DNA of 64,000 nucleotides. Origin: CAZLMG01 sp964560765. GTDB lineage: Bacteria > Bdellovibrionota_B > Oligoflexia > Oligoflexales > CAZLMG01. How positions within the stretch are numbered: the stretch's first letter is position 1; every line of letters begins with the position of its first letter. A program made the translations under genes and the position numbers. Below are positions 23,014-30,907 of this stretch, piece by piece. Below the pieces are notes generated by a model. The model did no database searches and was not told the origin of the DNA. It saw only the letters and a program-made list of their open reading frames with translations. Where the stretch lies: the NCBI GenBank assembly GCA_964560765.1, contig CAZLMG010000002.1, positions 62,001 to 126,000 on the forward strand, given 5' to 3'.

Positions 23014-23937
23014 ATGGGGCTACGCATCCGAACTAACATTGCCTCTCTCAATTCTCAGCGTCGGCTGATCGAATCGACATCGATGCAGCAGGAGTCCATG
23101 GCCAAATTGGCTTCGGGTGAGCGCATCAATAAATCTGCAGACGATGCCGCTGGCATGGCGATCGGCACAAAAATGAAAGCTGATGCCCGCTCTCTGATCC
23201 AGGCCAAACGCAATGCGAATGATGGAATTTCTGTCGTACAAACGGCCGAGGGAGGTATCGCCGAAACAACAAATATGCTCATTCGGCTACGCGAATTGGC
23301 CATTCAAGCTGCCTCCGACACCATCGGCGATCGCGAACGAGGATTTATTCAAAAGGAATACGGTCAGCTCAAAGACGAAATCGATCGGATCGCAAATTCC
23401 ACCGAATTCAATGGGACCCGATTGTTGGTGGGCAACGGCGAACACGCACCGTCAGGCTTACCTGATGGCGGCAATCCGTTCCCACATGAAATTCATGTTG
23501 GCAAATCATACTATCCAGATGCCGATTCCATGAGTGAGCGTAACCCAGTCAACATCATTCGCATTGACCTGTCGTCCATGGGACTGCATGCAGAATCCCT
23601 CGGCATTGGCGCGACCGATAATGATGACGGCACAAACGTTGTCAATCGCTCGAGCGCTCAAAGCTCTATCACTCGTGTTGATGACGCCTTGATCAAGATC
23701 GCCGATTATCGCTCTTACTTGGGCTCGGTGCAGAGCCGGTTACAAACGACGGTGCGTAATCTGTCCATTTCCGTGGAAAATCTAGAAGAATCGCGAAGCC
23801 GAATCATGGATACAGACTTCGCAGAAGAAACCGCGAAACAGACATCCGCCAGCATCTTGCAGCAGGCCGGAACGTCTGTTTTGTCAATTTCAAATCAGCT
23901 GCCAAAGGTCGCGCTGTCATTGATTCAGGGAATCTGA
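23014..23937 (+). CDS. fliC: Flagellin
   Basis: The filament subunit. The N-terminal D0/D1 region (MGLRIRTNIASLNSQRRL, KLASGERINKSADDAAGMAI) and the C-terminal D1/D0 region (SRIMDTDFAEETAKQTSA, ILQQAGTSVLSISNQ) are both canonical. The variable central part is only about 110 residues, giving 307 in all, so the filament surface domain is small. AGGAGG lies eight bases before the ATG. It is a single flagellin gene in this window with no other flagellar genes beside it. Its 3' end overlaps the convergent pentapeptide gene by 21 bases. Confidence 0.96.
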   Translation: MGLRIRTNIASLNSQRRLIESTSMQQESMAKLASGERINKSADDAAGMAIGTKMKADARSLIQAKRNANDGISVVQTAEGGIAETTNMLIRLRELAIQAASDTIGDRERGFIQKEYGQLKDEIDRIANSTEFNGTRLLVGNGEHAPSGLPDGGNPFPHEIHVGKSYYPDADSMSERNPVNIIRIDLSSMGLHAESLGIGATDNDDGTNVVNRSSAQSSITRVDDALIKIADYRSYLGSVQSRLQTTVRNLSISVENLEESRSRIMDTDFAEETAKQTSASILQQAGTSVLSISNQLPKVALSLIQGI

Positions 23938-24624
23938 CGCTGTCTCAGCCGACATGGTGTCACTCAGCTGTATCTGTTCGGCGACTGGAGCTTCCGCCTT
24001 CAGCTCGCCCGCTTCAAGCCCGCACACAGCTGCCGCAAGAACCTCTGCCTCTTGTTTGCGGGCGACCGCCCCACTTCTCTCCAAAACAGTTTCGCGCAGA
24101 TCTGCTTCCGCCAAATCCGCATCCCGCAGGTCGGCGTGCGACAAGTTGGCTCGGCGCAACCTCGCCCCACGCAGGTCAACTCCCTGCATATCCGCGCCCG
24201 CAAAATTGGCGCCGGTCAAGATCGCCCGCGAAAGGATGGTTCCGCGCAGGACGGCCCCACTGAAATTAGCGCCGCGGAGGTCAACACCCGCCAGATTGAA
24301 GCCACTGAGATCGGAACCAGACAAATTCGCTCTACCGCCAATAATTGCGGAATCAGGATTCAAAACAGATTCAATCCAACCGGCATGCCGCCGCAAAACG
24401 GCCGCCATGTCGTCTTCGCAACGAATCTCGGCAGGCAAAGATACAGGAATTTCAAACCGTAGCGGTCCACTGGCCAAGGCTCCTTCTGGCGTGGATACAG
24501 CTGGCTCAGCCCCTACCACAATGGAACCTTCGCCACGTGCCGCAGCATCCGCTGCCTCTTCAGCCTCTAGTGCGGCGCGCGCATTGTCAGATAAGAACAA
24601 TTCGTCGTTTAACGGTGTCTCCAC
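23917..24624 (-). CDS. Pentapeptide-repeat protein
   Basis: A 235-residue cytoplasmic protein. Residues about 100-175 carry some 15 pentapeptide repeats of the A(D/N)LxG kind (ANLSGSDLSGFNLAGVDLRG and on), which fold as a right-handed square beta-helix. They are preceded by an HxxWIES helix that often caps such repeats in delta-lineage bacteria, and by an acidic Ala-rich N-terminus. The start is a GTG with GGGGG six bases upstream. Function is not predictable; some relatives mimic DNA and bind gyrase. Confidence 0.88.
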   Translation of the reverse strand: METPLNDELFLSDNARAALEAEEAADAAARGEGSIVVGAEPAVSTPEGALASGPLRFEIPVSLPAEIRCEDDMAAVLRRHAGWIESVLNPDSAIIGGRANLSGSDLSGFNLAGVDLRGANFSGAVLRGTILSRAILTGANFAGADMQGVDLRGARLRRANLSHADLRDADLAEADLRETVLERSGAVARKQEAEVLAAAVCGLEAGELKAEAPVAEQIQLSDTMSAETASDSLNQ

Positions 24625-24688
24625 TGTCGCCCCCTCATGCGCTCATGCTTGGCTCAATATTTACGCTCTTTTTGTAGATTTATCACAG

Positions 24689-25288
24689 TCATGCAGCACT
24701 GTCCGCAGCAAAAGAATCACGAAAAGAAACAACGGCGGCAAAGCCGATTCCCCAACAGAAACATAGCAAATGCGCGGCGACAGCCACCTCCAAATTTTCT
24801 CCAACCAGGTAGGTCGCAAGCCAAGGCCAAAAACCGTATATAACCGCAGTCAGAATCAGTGATAGGCGCCAAGGCCAGACGGGCGTACGCCAAATCCAGG
24901 CGCCCCAGCACGCCCAGCCATGAGCGCTGAGCCCACGAATGCCAAGGCCTCCGACTGGAAATGTGCAGTCCGCAATGAGCGTGCTGATAGACGCACCCGC
25001 TAGCAGAAGTAACAGGCTTGCCGCCCCATGTTCACGTTCCCAGGTCCCGGCCAGCGCGGCAAACAGGACGGTGTTCGTCATGAGGTGCCAAGCGTCCCCA
25101 TGCCACCAGGGAAAAGTTGCAATTCGCCACCACGCTCCGAGCAAGACTTCCCCGCAGTGCAGATAGGCAGCAGCATCGGGCGCCAAAGTCCCAAACACGA
25201 CGAACGTCGCGAAAACAATGATGCCAGTGCAAACAGGAACTCTCTCGGTCCAGCCAGACTTTCCACACCATAAATTTAGCCAATTCAT
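24689..25288 (-). CDS. Rhombosortase-like rhomboid protease
   Basis: A 199-residue intramembrane serine protease with about six hydrophobic segments. The catalytic serine is in GLSAHG (near residue 120) and the histidine in VAAHLLCFCWG (near residue 172). The HLMTNTVLF segment near residue 70 is the rhomboid HxxxN oxyanion region. The compact size and the WHGDAWHL stretch resemble rhombosortases that process GlyGly-CTERM proteins. No GlyGly-CTERM protein is visible in this window, so substrates are elsewhere or the protein is a general rhomboid. Confidence 0.8.
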   Translation of the reverse strand: MNWLNLWCGKSGWTERVPVCTGIIVFATFVVFGTLAPDAAAYLHCGEVLLGAWWRIATFPWWHGDAWHLMTNTVLFAALAGTWEREHGAASLLLLLAGASISTLIADCTFPVGGLGIRGLSAHGWACWGAWIWRTPVWPWRLSLILTAVIYGFWPWLATYLVGENLEVAVAAHLLCFCWGIGFAAVVSFRDSFAADSAA

Positions 25289-25361
25289 ACGGAGTCCTTG
25301 TCAAGCACCGACACAGTCAGTATCTGTGGACGGATGTTAACAGTGTGGATGGAGCGTGCCC

Positions 25362-26270
25362 ATGAGGTTTTTAAGTGGAATTTGCCAGGGCGGAGTCGTC
25401 ATTCTGCACGGTGGAGCCGGTCCACAGGACCCAAGTTCGGCAGGCATCCGGCAAGCTACGGAGGCACTGCGTGCGATCTGCCTAGGCGCGATTGCCTCTC
25501 CTCGTGAGCACGCAGATCCCTGTTCCATCGTCACCACCTGCTTGACGAGAATGGAGGATCACGACTTATTCAACGCCGGTAAAGGTGCTGCCCTGCAGGC
25601 CGATGGACAAGCCCGCGTCACCGCCGCTTACATGGACGGGTCCTCGCGCCGGTTCTCGGGAATTATCTCCGCGCCCTATATTCAAAATCCCAGCCAACTA
25701 GCAGCCGCATTGCAAGACCGTTCTTCGCGAGTCTTGACGGTTCCTGGAGCAGAACTCTGGGCCCGCGCCTGCCGCGCGCCGGTAGCAGATTTGGTAACGC
25801 CGGCGAGGAGAGGCCGTTGGCTCCAGCAAGCAGAGGCGTCCTTGCAGGCGTGGGACACCGTCGGTTGCGTCGTGCATATGGCAGACGGACGCTTGGCTGC
25901 TGGAACCAGCACGGGAGGCCGCGGCTTTGAGTACCCGGGCCGCGTCAGCGACTCGGGGACCGTGGCTGGAAACTACGCCTCTGAAGTCGCCGCCATCAGC
26001 TGCACCGGCATTGGCGAAGAGATCGTCGATGATGGATTAGCCGTTCGCCTGGAGACACTTTGCAGCACCGGCATGGAGCTTGAAACAGCTGGGCGCCAAT
26101 GCTTTGCGGCGGCGCAAGCGCGCCAACGAGCCTACGGTTGGATCGCCGTCGATGCCACCGGCGGCTGGCTGATTGCGCACACGACACCGGCGATGACCTT
26201 CGTCGTTTGCTCCCTCCAAGGCGAGGTCGTCGCCGCCAGCGACGACGACCTCGGAGCCGAGACCCTATGA
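25362..26270 (+). CDS. Isoaspartyl peptidase/L-asparaginase (Ntn hydrolase)
   Basis: Autocleaving threonine hydrolase that removes isoaspartyl residues or deaminates asparagine. HGGAGP is near the N-terminus, FNAGKGAALQADG near residue 72, and the self-cleavage site is DTVGCVV with the catalytic Thr near residue 168, followed by GTSTGG. Start ATG 25362 has GGAG seven bases upstream; a GTG two codons earlier is less likely. At 302 residues it is typical. The Cys where most members have Ala after the TVG is a small oddity. Confidence 0.9.
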   Translation: MRFLSGICQGGVVILHGGAGPQDPSSAGIRQATEALRAICLGAIASPREHADPCSIVTTCLTRMEDHDLFNAGKGAALQADGQARVTAAYMDGSSRRFSGIISAPYIQNPSQLAAALQDRSSRVLTVPGAELWARACRAPVADLVTPARRGRWLQQAEASLQAWDTVGCVVHMADGRLAAGTSTGGRGFEYPGRVSDSGTVAGNYASEVAAISCTGIGEEIVDDGLAVRLETLCSTGMELETAGRQCFAAAQARQRAYGWIAVDATGGWLIAHTTPAMTFVVCSLQGEVVAASDDDLGAETL

Positions 26271-26316
26271 AAAAAGGCAAATTCCAACTTTCTGCCCTTG
26301 ATTTGTAGCGGCGTCT

Positions 26317-26328
26317 TAACGTACGTTA
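26317..26328. promoter_or_regulatory. Perfect 12-base palindrome upstream of the HU-like gene
   Basis: TAACGTACGTTA is self-complementary and lies 62 bases before the HU-like gene, where the promoter is expected (TTGATT at 26298-26303 could be a -35). It may be an operator for a dimeric regulator. Confidence 0.45.
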
Positions 26329-26390
26329 TCACTTAAGTCACACATTTCATGTGGGTGTTTTCGTAATCCTAGGTTTTGGAGGAGCATTGG

Positions 26391-26726
26391 ATGGCTGCAA
26401 AAACCACTAGAAAGTTCGAAGCAACGAAGAAGGCGCGTACTAAAGGTCAAATTCTGCAAACTCTTGCAGAGAACACTGGACTGACTCGCAAAGAAGTCGG
26501 CGTGTTTTTTGACTCTTTGAACGCTCTGATCGGTCACGACCTCAACAAAGGCCCAGGCGTTTTCGCAATTCCTGGCGTTGTTAAGCTGACCCGCACCAAG
26601 AAGCCTGCAACTCCTGCACGCAAAGGTGTGAACCCTTTCACTGGCGAAGAAATGACGTTCAAAGCAAAGCCTGCTCGGAACATCGTTCGTGCTCGCCCGC
26701 TGAAAGCTCTGCGCGACATGGTCTAA
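26391..26726 (+). CDS. HU-family histone-like DNA-binding protein
   Basis: A 111-residue nucleoid protein. It begins with a basic Lys/Thr-rich stretch (AAKTTRKFEATKKARTKGQ), then the HU helices (LTRKEVGVFFDSLNALI) and the DNA-gripping arms around GVNPFTGEEMTFKAKPARN. GGAGGAG at 26378-26384 with six-base spacing fixes the start. The basic N-terminal extension and the KP-rich arm differ from E. coli HU and recall HU variants of delta-lineage bacteria. Followed by a strong terminator, so it is monocistronic and likely well expressed. Confidence 0.9.
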   Translation: MAAKTTRKFEATKKARTKGQILQTLAENTGLTRKEVGVFFDSLNALIGHDLNKGPGVFAIPGVVKLTRTKKPATPARKGVNPFTGEEMTFKAKPARNIVRARPLKALRDMV

Positions 26727-26752
26727 TCTCTCACGAGATGGATTTGTTGGAG

Positions 26753-26778
26753 CCCCAGCCCACGGCTGGGGTTTTTTT
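26753..26778 (+). terminator. Strong intrinsic terminator after the HU-like gene
   Basis: CCCCAGCC, loop CAC, GGCTGGGG, then seven T. A textbook Rho-independent terminator 26 bases after the stop codon. Confidence 0.95.
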
Positions 26779-26856
26779 ATACGCCCCAAGCCGATCATGC
26801 AACATCATGAAAATACAGGTTATTTAGGTCGCGACTCAGGGCCCTGCGGCTGCCTT

Positions 26857-26883
26857 TAAGAATTTCAAGAGCAGCGCCGATAA
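26857..26883 (+). promoter_or_regulatory. Sigma-28-like promoter of the beta-helix lipoprotein gene
   Basis: TAAGAATT, 11 bases, then a perfect GCCGATAA FliA -10, 45 bases before the gene start. The upstream gene ends in a strong terminator, so this must be the promoter region for the lipoprotein. Confidence 0.65.
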
Positions 26884-26928
26884 GCTGAATGTTCATGTAT
26901 TGTTCGTTGCAATTCAGGGGTGACACTC

Positions 26929-28554
26929 ATGCGTCTTCGCTTGCCTAGGGTGATGCTAACTCTTGCTCTCGTTAGTTTTTGGGGCTGCAACCCGGAAACT
27001 TCCACTGAAGGCAACAACTTCAGCGAGGGTTCGCGCAAAGAGTCTGCAGAGGCTTCCATCGATACGATCAACAGCGTTAAGGCACGCCCAGATTGTAATG
27101 ACGCTTTGCGGTCGAAAGTCATCTGGGATGAAGGCGAACAAAAATATTACTTTTGCTCCGTCAGTGGTTGGGCCGATCTTGTGCGCACAGCCTCCGACGC
27201 CGGTGCTGCCATGTACAGCACTGCGGACGAGCCCCAGGGCTCAAATTGTCCGTTTGGCGGAACCAAGGTCATGCTCGGAATCGATCGCAACCAAAATGGA
27301 ACATTCGAAGCCGACGAGATCAACGGAGAACCCAGTTATATTTGCCACACGGACGCTCCGCGCGAAACCACTCAGGACCTTTACCTAGCAGTGACAAGTT
27401 CTGGCGACGACGAAAACACCTGCACCTTCAGCGAACCCTGCCGCAGCATTCGCAAGGCCATAAGTAAGATCCCGCTCAATATTCAGCATCGCGTCGAAGT
27501 CCGTATCGAGCCCGGTACTTATATCGAGCAAGTGGATCTCGTTGGATACGTCATCGCCTCCGGTGCCTCCCTTCGACTTTATGGCGACGGCGGAACCGTC
27601 GTCATCGATGGGCAACTCTTTCGCGACTTTGCGCTCTCGGTCGCTGGCAAACGGGGGGCTGGCCCTCTGTCATTGCACCGCTTTCAACTGCGAGGCGCCC
27701 GCGTTGCCGGCCTGCGCGCCATGGATGCCAGTGGAGTGTTGTTAGGTGACATCGAATCCACCCAGAATGGTGACAGCACCTATTTGGCCGACGGAGTCCT
27801 ACTTACCGATGGCGCGAGCTTGGGAGTATTAGACGACGGCTCCCCACATGAGCTTTCAATGTCGCAAAACTCAAGGCATGGCCTGCGACTGCAAGTTAGC
27901 TCCCGAGCCACTCTCGATAAGCTGGCCTCCAGAAGCAATTTGGCAGCAGGCATTTCGGTCATCGGTGCGGCGCAATTGACCGTGCAGAATGTCAGCAAGG
28001 TCAACAGTAACGTAACCGGATTGGAAGTCCTAGAAAAGGGTCATGTTGACCTCGCAGGCGGCCCGGATGGTGGTGAAATCGGCGGCGATGTGGCGCTGGA
28101 GCGAAATCAGGCCGCCGTTATCGTGCAGGACGGCGCGGCGACACTGAGTAAGCTCGTAATTCGTTCTAGCGATAACAATGGTATTAGCGTGCAAATGGGT
28201 GGCAATCTAACAGCGCGCCAGATAGATGTGCGCAGTTACGGTCCTTACTTTGGGCGCACCATCGGAGCGCATGGCATCATGATCGAGAACTCTATAGCGA
28301 CATTGGCCGGAGTTACCTCCAGCTTGAACCCTGGCGATGGGCTGTATGCGGTGAGCTCCAACATCACCGTCATGGACTACGAAACCTCTGGCACGGTGTT
28401 CACCAACAACAGCCAGGCCGGGCTCTACTTCAAGGACTCTACCAGCACAGTCTCTGAATCTTATACGATCACTGGCAACTCACAGTCCGTGGTTACTGAG
28501 AACGCGACGTTAAATATCTCTGGATCAGGCATCTGCACGTCCCCTTGCCCTTGA
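26929..28554 (+). CDS. Right-handed beta-helix lipoprotein
   Basis: A 541-residue predicted lipoprotein with lipobox FWGC near residue 17. After a Ser/Glu-rich linker comes a cysteine-bearing domain with GSNCPFGGTKVMLGIDRNQN, a repeat-like module also seen in other exported proteins of this kind of bacterium. From about residue 150 (GDDENTCTFSEPCRSIRKAI) the chain is a right-handed parallel beta-helix with repeated G/N turns, like pectate-lyase-type or DUF1565 proteins. AGGGG lies eight bases before ATG 26929. A FliA-like promoter suggests expression with motility. Carbohydrate binding or lysis is possible but not shown. Confidence 0.85.
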   Translation: MRLRLPRVMLTLALVSFWGCNPETSTEGNNFSEGSRKESAEASIDTINSVKARPDCNDALRSKVIWDEGEQKYYFCSVSGWADLVRTASDAGAAMYSTADEPQGSNCPFGGTKVMLGIDRNQNGTFEADEINGEPSYICHTDAPRETTQDLYLAVTSSGDDENTCTFSEPCRSIRKAISKIPLNIQHRVEVRIEPGTYIEQVDLVGYVIASGASLRLYGDGGTVVIDGQLFRDFALSVAGKRGAGPLSLHRFQLRGARVAGLRAMDASGVLLGDIESTQNGDSTYLADGVLLTDGASLGVLDDGSPHELSMSQNSRHGLRLQVSSRATLDKLASRSNLAAGISVIGAAQLTVQNVSKVNSNVTGLEVLEKGHVDLAGGPDGGEIGGDVALERNQAAVIVQDGAATLSKLVIRSSDNNGISVQMGGNLTARQIDVRSYGPYFGRTIGAHGIMIENSIATLAGVTSSLNPGDGLYAVSSNITVMDYETSGTVFTNNSQAGLYFKDSTSTVSESYTITGNSQSVVTENATLNISGSGICTSPCP

Positions 28555-28613
28555 GAGACGGACGCGCTTCCGCTAAGCTCCGACGGGCGTAATGAATCTG
28601 CCGGAGCCACCAC

Positions 28614-29381
28614 ATGATTATCTGTTCTTGGAACGTGAACTCGGTCAACGCACGCTTGCCGCGCGTGCTCAGTTTTTTAGAGCGTTGCCGACCAGATATC
28701 GTTTGCTTGCAGGAGCTGAAGTGTACCGACGAGAAATTTCCACTGATGGAGATACAAGCGCAGGGCTATGAAGTCAGTCTGTGGGGTCAAAAGACCTATA
28801 ACGGTGTCGCAATTCTGTCGCGTCAGCCACAACAAAACGTTCATCGCGGCTGGCGGGGAGATCTAAGCGCGCAAGAGAGCCGATATATCTCAGCTCAGTC
28901 CGACGGCATCCAAGTGGCGAGTCTCTATGTGCCAAATGGGCGAGAAGTTCAATCCGATCACTATCACTATAAATTACGCTGGCTCAGCGAGGCACGGGAA
29001 GCCACACGCTCTGCCGCTAACGGGGTCCGACCGGCTTTCCTGTTGGGTGACTTCAATATTACCCCTGATGATCGTGACGTCCATGACCCCGCAGCTTGGC
29101 ACGAGTCCATTCTCTGCAGTTCGGCTGAAAGACAAGCTCTGCGCTCATTGCTGCAGGACGGTTGGGTGGATGTTTGGCGCCACTTACATGCTGGCGAACA
29201 GGCGTTCTCTTGGTGGGACTACCGCAATTTGTCCTTTCCGCGCAACCAAGGTTTGCGAATCGATCTCATCCTGGCAAATCGCGCCGCCCTACCACGTTGC
29301 CAACGCGCCTGGATCGAACGAGATGAACGCAAAGGCGACAAACCATCGGATCACGCGCCAGTCTTGGTCGAGTTGAGTTAA
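28614..29381 (+). CDS. xthA: Exodeoxyribonuclease III / AP endonuclease
   Basis: Repairs abasic sites and trims 3' ends. The EEP-fold motifs are all visible: SWNVNSVNARL at the start, LQELKC with the metal-binding Glu, YVPNGRE, LLGDFNI with catalytic Asp-Asn, YRNLSFPRNQGLRIDLIL and the final SDHAPV. Length 255 fits ExoIII. It is preceded by a short gap without a clear promoter and followed by a hairpin. Confidence 0.95.
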   Translation: MIICSWNVNSVNARLPRVLSFLERCRPDIVCLQELKCTDEKFPLMEIQAQGYEVSLWGQKTYNGVAILSRQPQQNVHRGWRGDLSAQESRYISAQSDGIQVASLYVPNGREVQSDHYHYKLRWLSEAREATRSAANGVRPAFLLGDFNITPDDRDVHDPAAWHESILCSSAERQALRSLLQDGWVDVWRHLHAGEQAFSWWDYRNLSFPRNQGLRIDLILANRAALPRCQRAWIERDERKGDKPSDHAPVLVELS

Positions 29382-29408
29382 AGGGTGCGGGTGAATTTCC
29401 CGAACCCT
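29382..29408. terminator. Hairpin between convergent genes
   Basis: AGGGT-g-CGGG and CCCG-a-ACCCT pair as a nine-base-pair stem with one mismatch and a seven-base loop, starting one base after the xthA stop codon. No T-run on the plus side. Confidence 0.4.
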
Positions 29409-29463
29409 AGCCTCCCCTCAGACGTTAACGGTAGGTGCTTGGCCGACTCATGGCTATGCCGGG

Positions 29464-30546
29464 CTAGGGTTCCGGAACTTTGAAGATCCGCACCTGGCCT
29501 GTGTTTCCCGGGACCGCGATGAATTGCAGATCGGATGAAAAGGCGAACGGTGGAGTTGTTTCCCAAGAGATCACCAGATCGGGCGCGAAAAATTCATCGA
29601 CGACGTGTTGCGAAATGATTTTTTGAAGAGCTAGGTCGTGACGCTCCAAAATGCCGTGCCCTGCGTCCCGCAGCACGACAAGTTGCGAACCATCGGGAGA
29701 GATCATGCCGGACAGGATGGCCCCGCGACCCTCGCTCGTATAGATCACTTTTTCAGTTTGCAGGTCGAGAACGACGATGCCCATATCGCGGGTGATGGCG
29801 TTCACAGCCATGACCGCATAGCGATGGTTGAGGGTAAACCATACTTGAGAGATTATCGGTGCTGCAAAAAACTCGGACGGAATTCCCAGTAAATGCATGC
29901 GGCGCAACCAGGTGCCGTCGGTGGCGGAAAAGACCTCGAGCTCGACGCCAGTACTCGCAAAGATGAACTCGCCGTCAGCGGAAAAACTCAGGGACTTACG
30001 GTGACTGCGCCCCAGTCGTGCGTCCGTGTTCTCCCAAATGACTTTCCAACTCTCAGTTGAAATGAGCATCAGCGCTGGGGTGGCGTTGTCGGCGGCGACG
30101 ATAAACCGCTCGTCTGGCGAATACGCTACTGAGAGAAACCCGACGTAGCCACCCGGGGGTGGGCGGCGCAGGCTAAAAGTTTCCCCCCCAGATTTGTCAA
30201 ATGCGCGCAGTGTGCCATTAAAAGTTGCGACCACCAAAAACTCCTGCCCCGGTGCCCAGGCCAAGGCTGCATAGTCAAAAGCCCGCACCGGTCCTAGGGT
30301 ATGTTGACGCACGGGCCGGCGTGACTGCAGGTGCCATTGGGCAATCTCCAGCTGGTCGCTGGCGACGAGTAGGTGCTGTCCTTCGGCGGTCCAAGAGATG
30401 CTGCTGACAGGCGCGGTACCATGGTTGAACTCGGCGACCGGTGCGATCTCGGCTGCGCCGGCTCGAGGATACAGCGCAGCTAACATGATCAGTCCTGGCG
30501 CCAAAAATCGGTAACGACAATCGGGAGTGGTTCGTTGGTTGCGCAC
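29464..30546 (-). CDS. Exported WD40-like beta-propeller protein
   Basis: A 360-residue protein with a signal peptide (LAPGLIMLAALYPRAGAA) and a seven-bladed propeller made of WD40-like strands: ISWTAEGQHLLVASD, LAWAPGQEFLVVATF, VAYSPDERFIVAAD, LSFSADGEFIFAST, GMISPDGSQLVVL, FAFSSDLQFIAVPG. The last blade pairs with the first around RIFKVPEP. GTG 30546 has GAGG six bases upstream and gives a normal signal; a farther ATG at 30636 does not. Periplasmic scaffold or enzyme role unknown. Confidence 0.82.
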   Translation of the reverse strand: MRNQRTTPDCRYRFLAPGLIMLAALYPRAGAAEIAPVAEFNHGTAPVSSISWTAEGQHLLVASDQLEIAQWHLQSRRPVRQHTLGPVRAFDYAALAWAPGQEFLVVATFNGTLRAFDKSGGETFSLRRPPPGGYVGFLSVAYSPDERFIVAADNATPALMLISTESWKVIWENTDARLGRSHRKSLSFSADGEFIFASTGVELEVFSATDGTWLRRMHLLGIPSEFFAAPIISQVWFTLNHRYAVMAVNAITRDMGIVVLDLQTEKVIYTSEGRGAILSGMISPDGSQLVVLRDAGHGILERHDLALQKIISQHVVDEFFAPDLVISWETTPPFAFSSDLQFIAVPGNTGQVRIFKVPEP

Positions 30547-30907
30547 TTCATACCTCAAGGCGATCGCGACTGAGCCGTCCAAGGACTCGTTGGTGGATAC
30601 CAAGATTGAACCTGTACCTAACTGGAGCGGGATCACCCCAGCAAGAAGAACCTGCTAGATCCCTCGAATACCAGAGGAAAAACTCCCTGGCTCGCAAGCA
30701 CTTCTTCCGCATTTCAGCCGATAGCTCTGCTGGAGCGGCGGGCTCACGGGCGGGAAGGCTCTCTGCCCACCTTTCCTCAAACAGTGTCGAAACTTTAGCG
30801 CCCCCAGGCACAAAAACCCCCAGTCATGATCGTTGGTTAATTCTGGCCCACAGCTTGCAAAAAGCACCACTAGAACGCCTGTACGAGTCACAAATCGAGG
30901 AGATCCT
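30547..30907. other. 361-base intergenic region between divergent genes
   Basis: Holds the promoters of the propeller gene (leftward) and the Cys-tailed lipoprotein gene (rightward), but no clear -35/-10 pair was seen. A GCCGATAG at 30717-30724 lacks a matching -35. An open frame from TTG 30606 ends in TGA overlapping the lipoprotein start codon; it has no ribosome-binding site and was not accepted as a gene. GAGGAG at 30897-30902 is the lipoprotein's ribosome-binding site. Confidence 0.6.

Noticed and set aside
30717..30724. GCCGATAG upstream of the Cys-tailed lipoprotein
   Set aside because: Lies 184 bases before the start and lacks the AAG element at the right distance.
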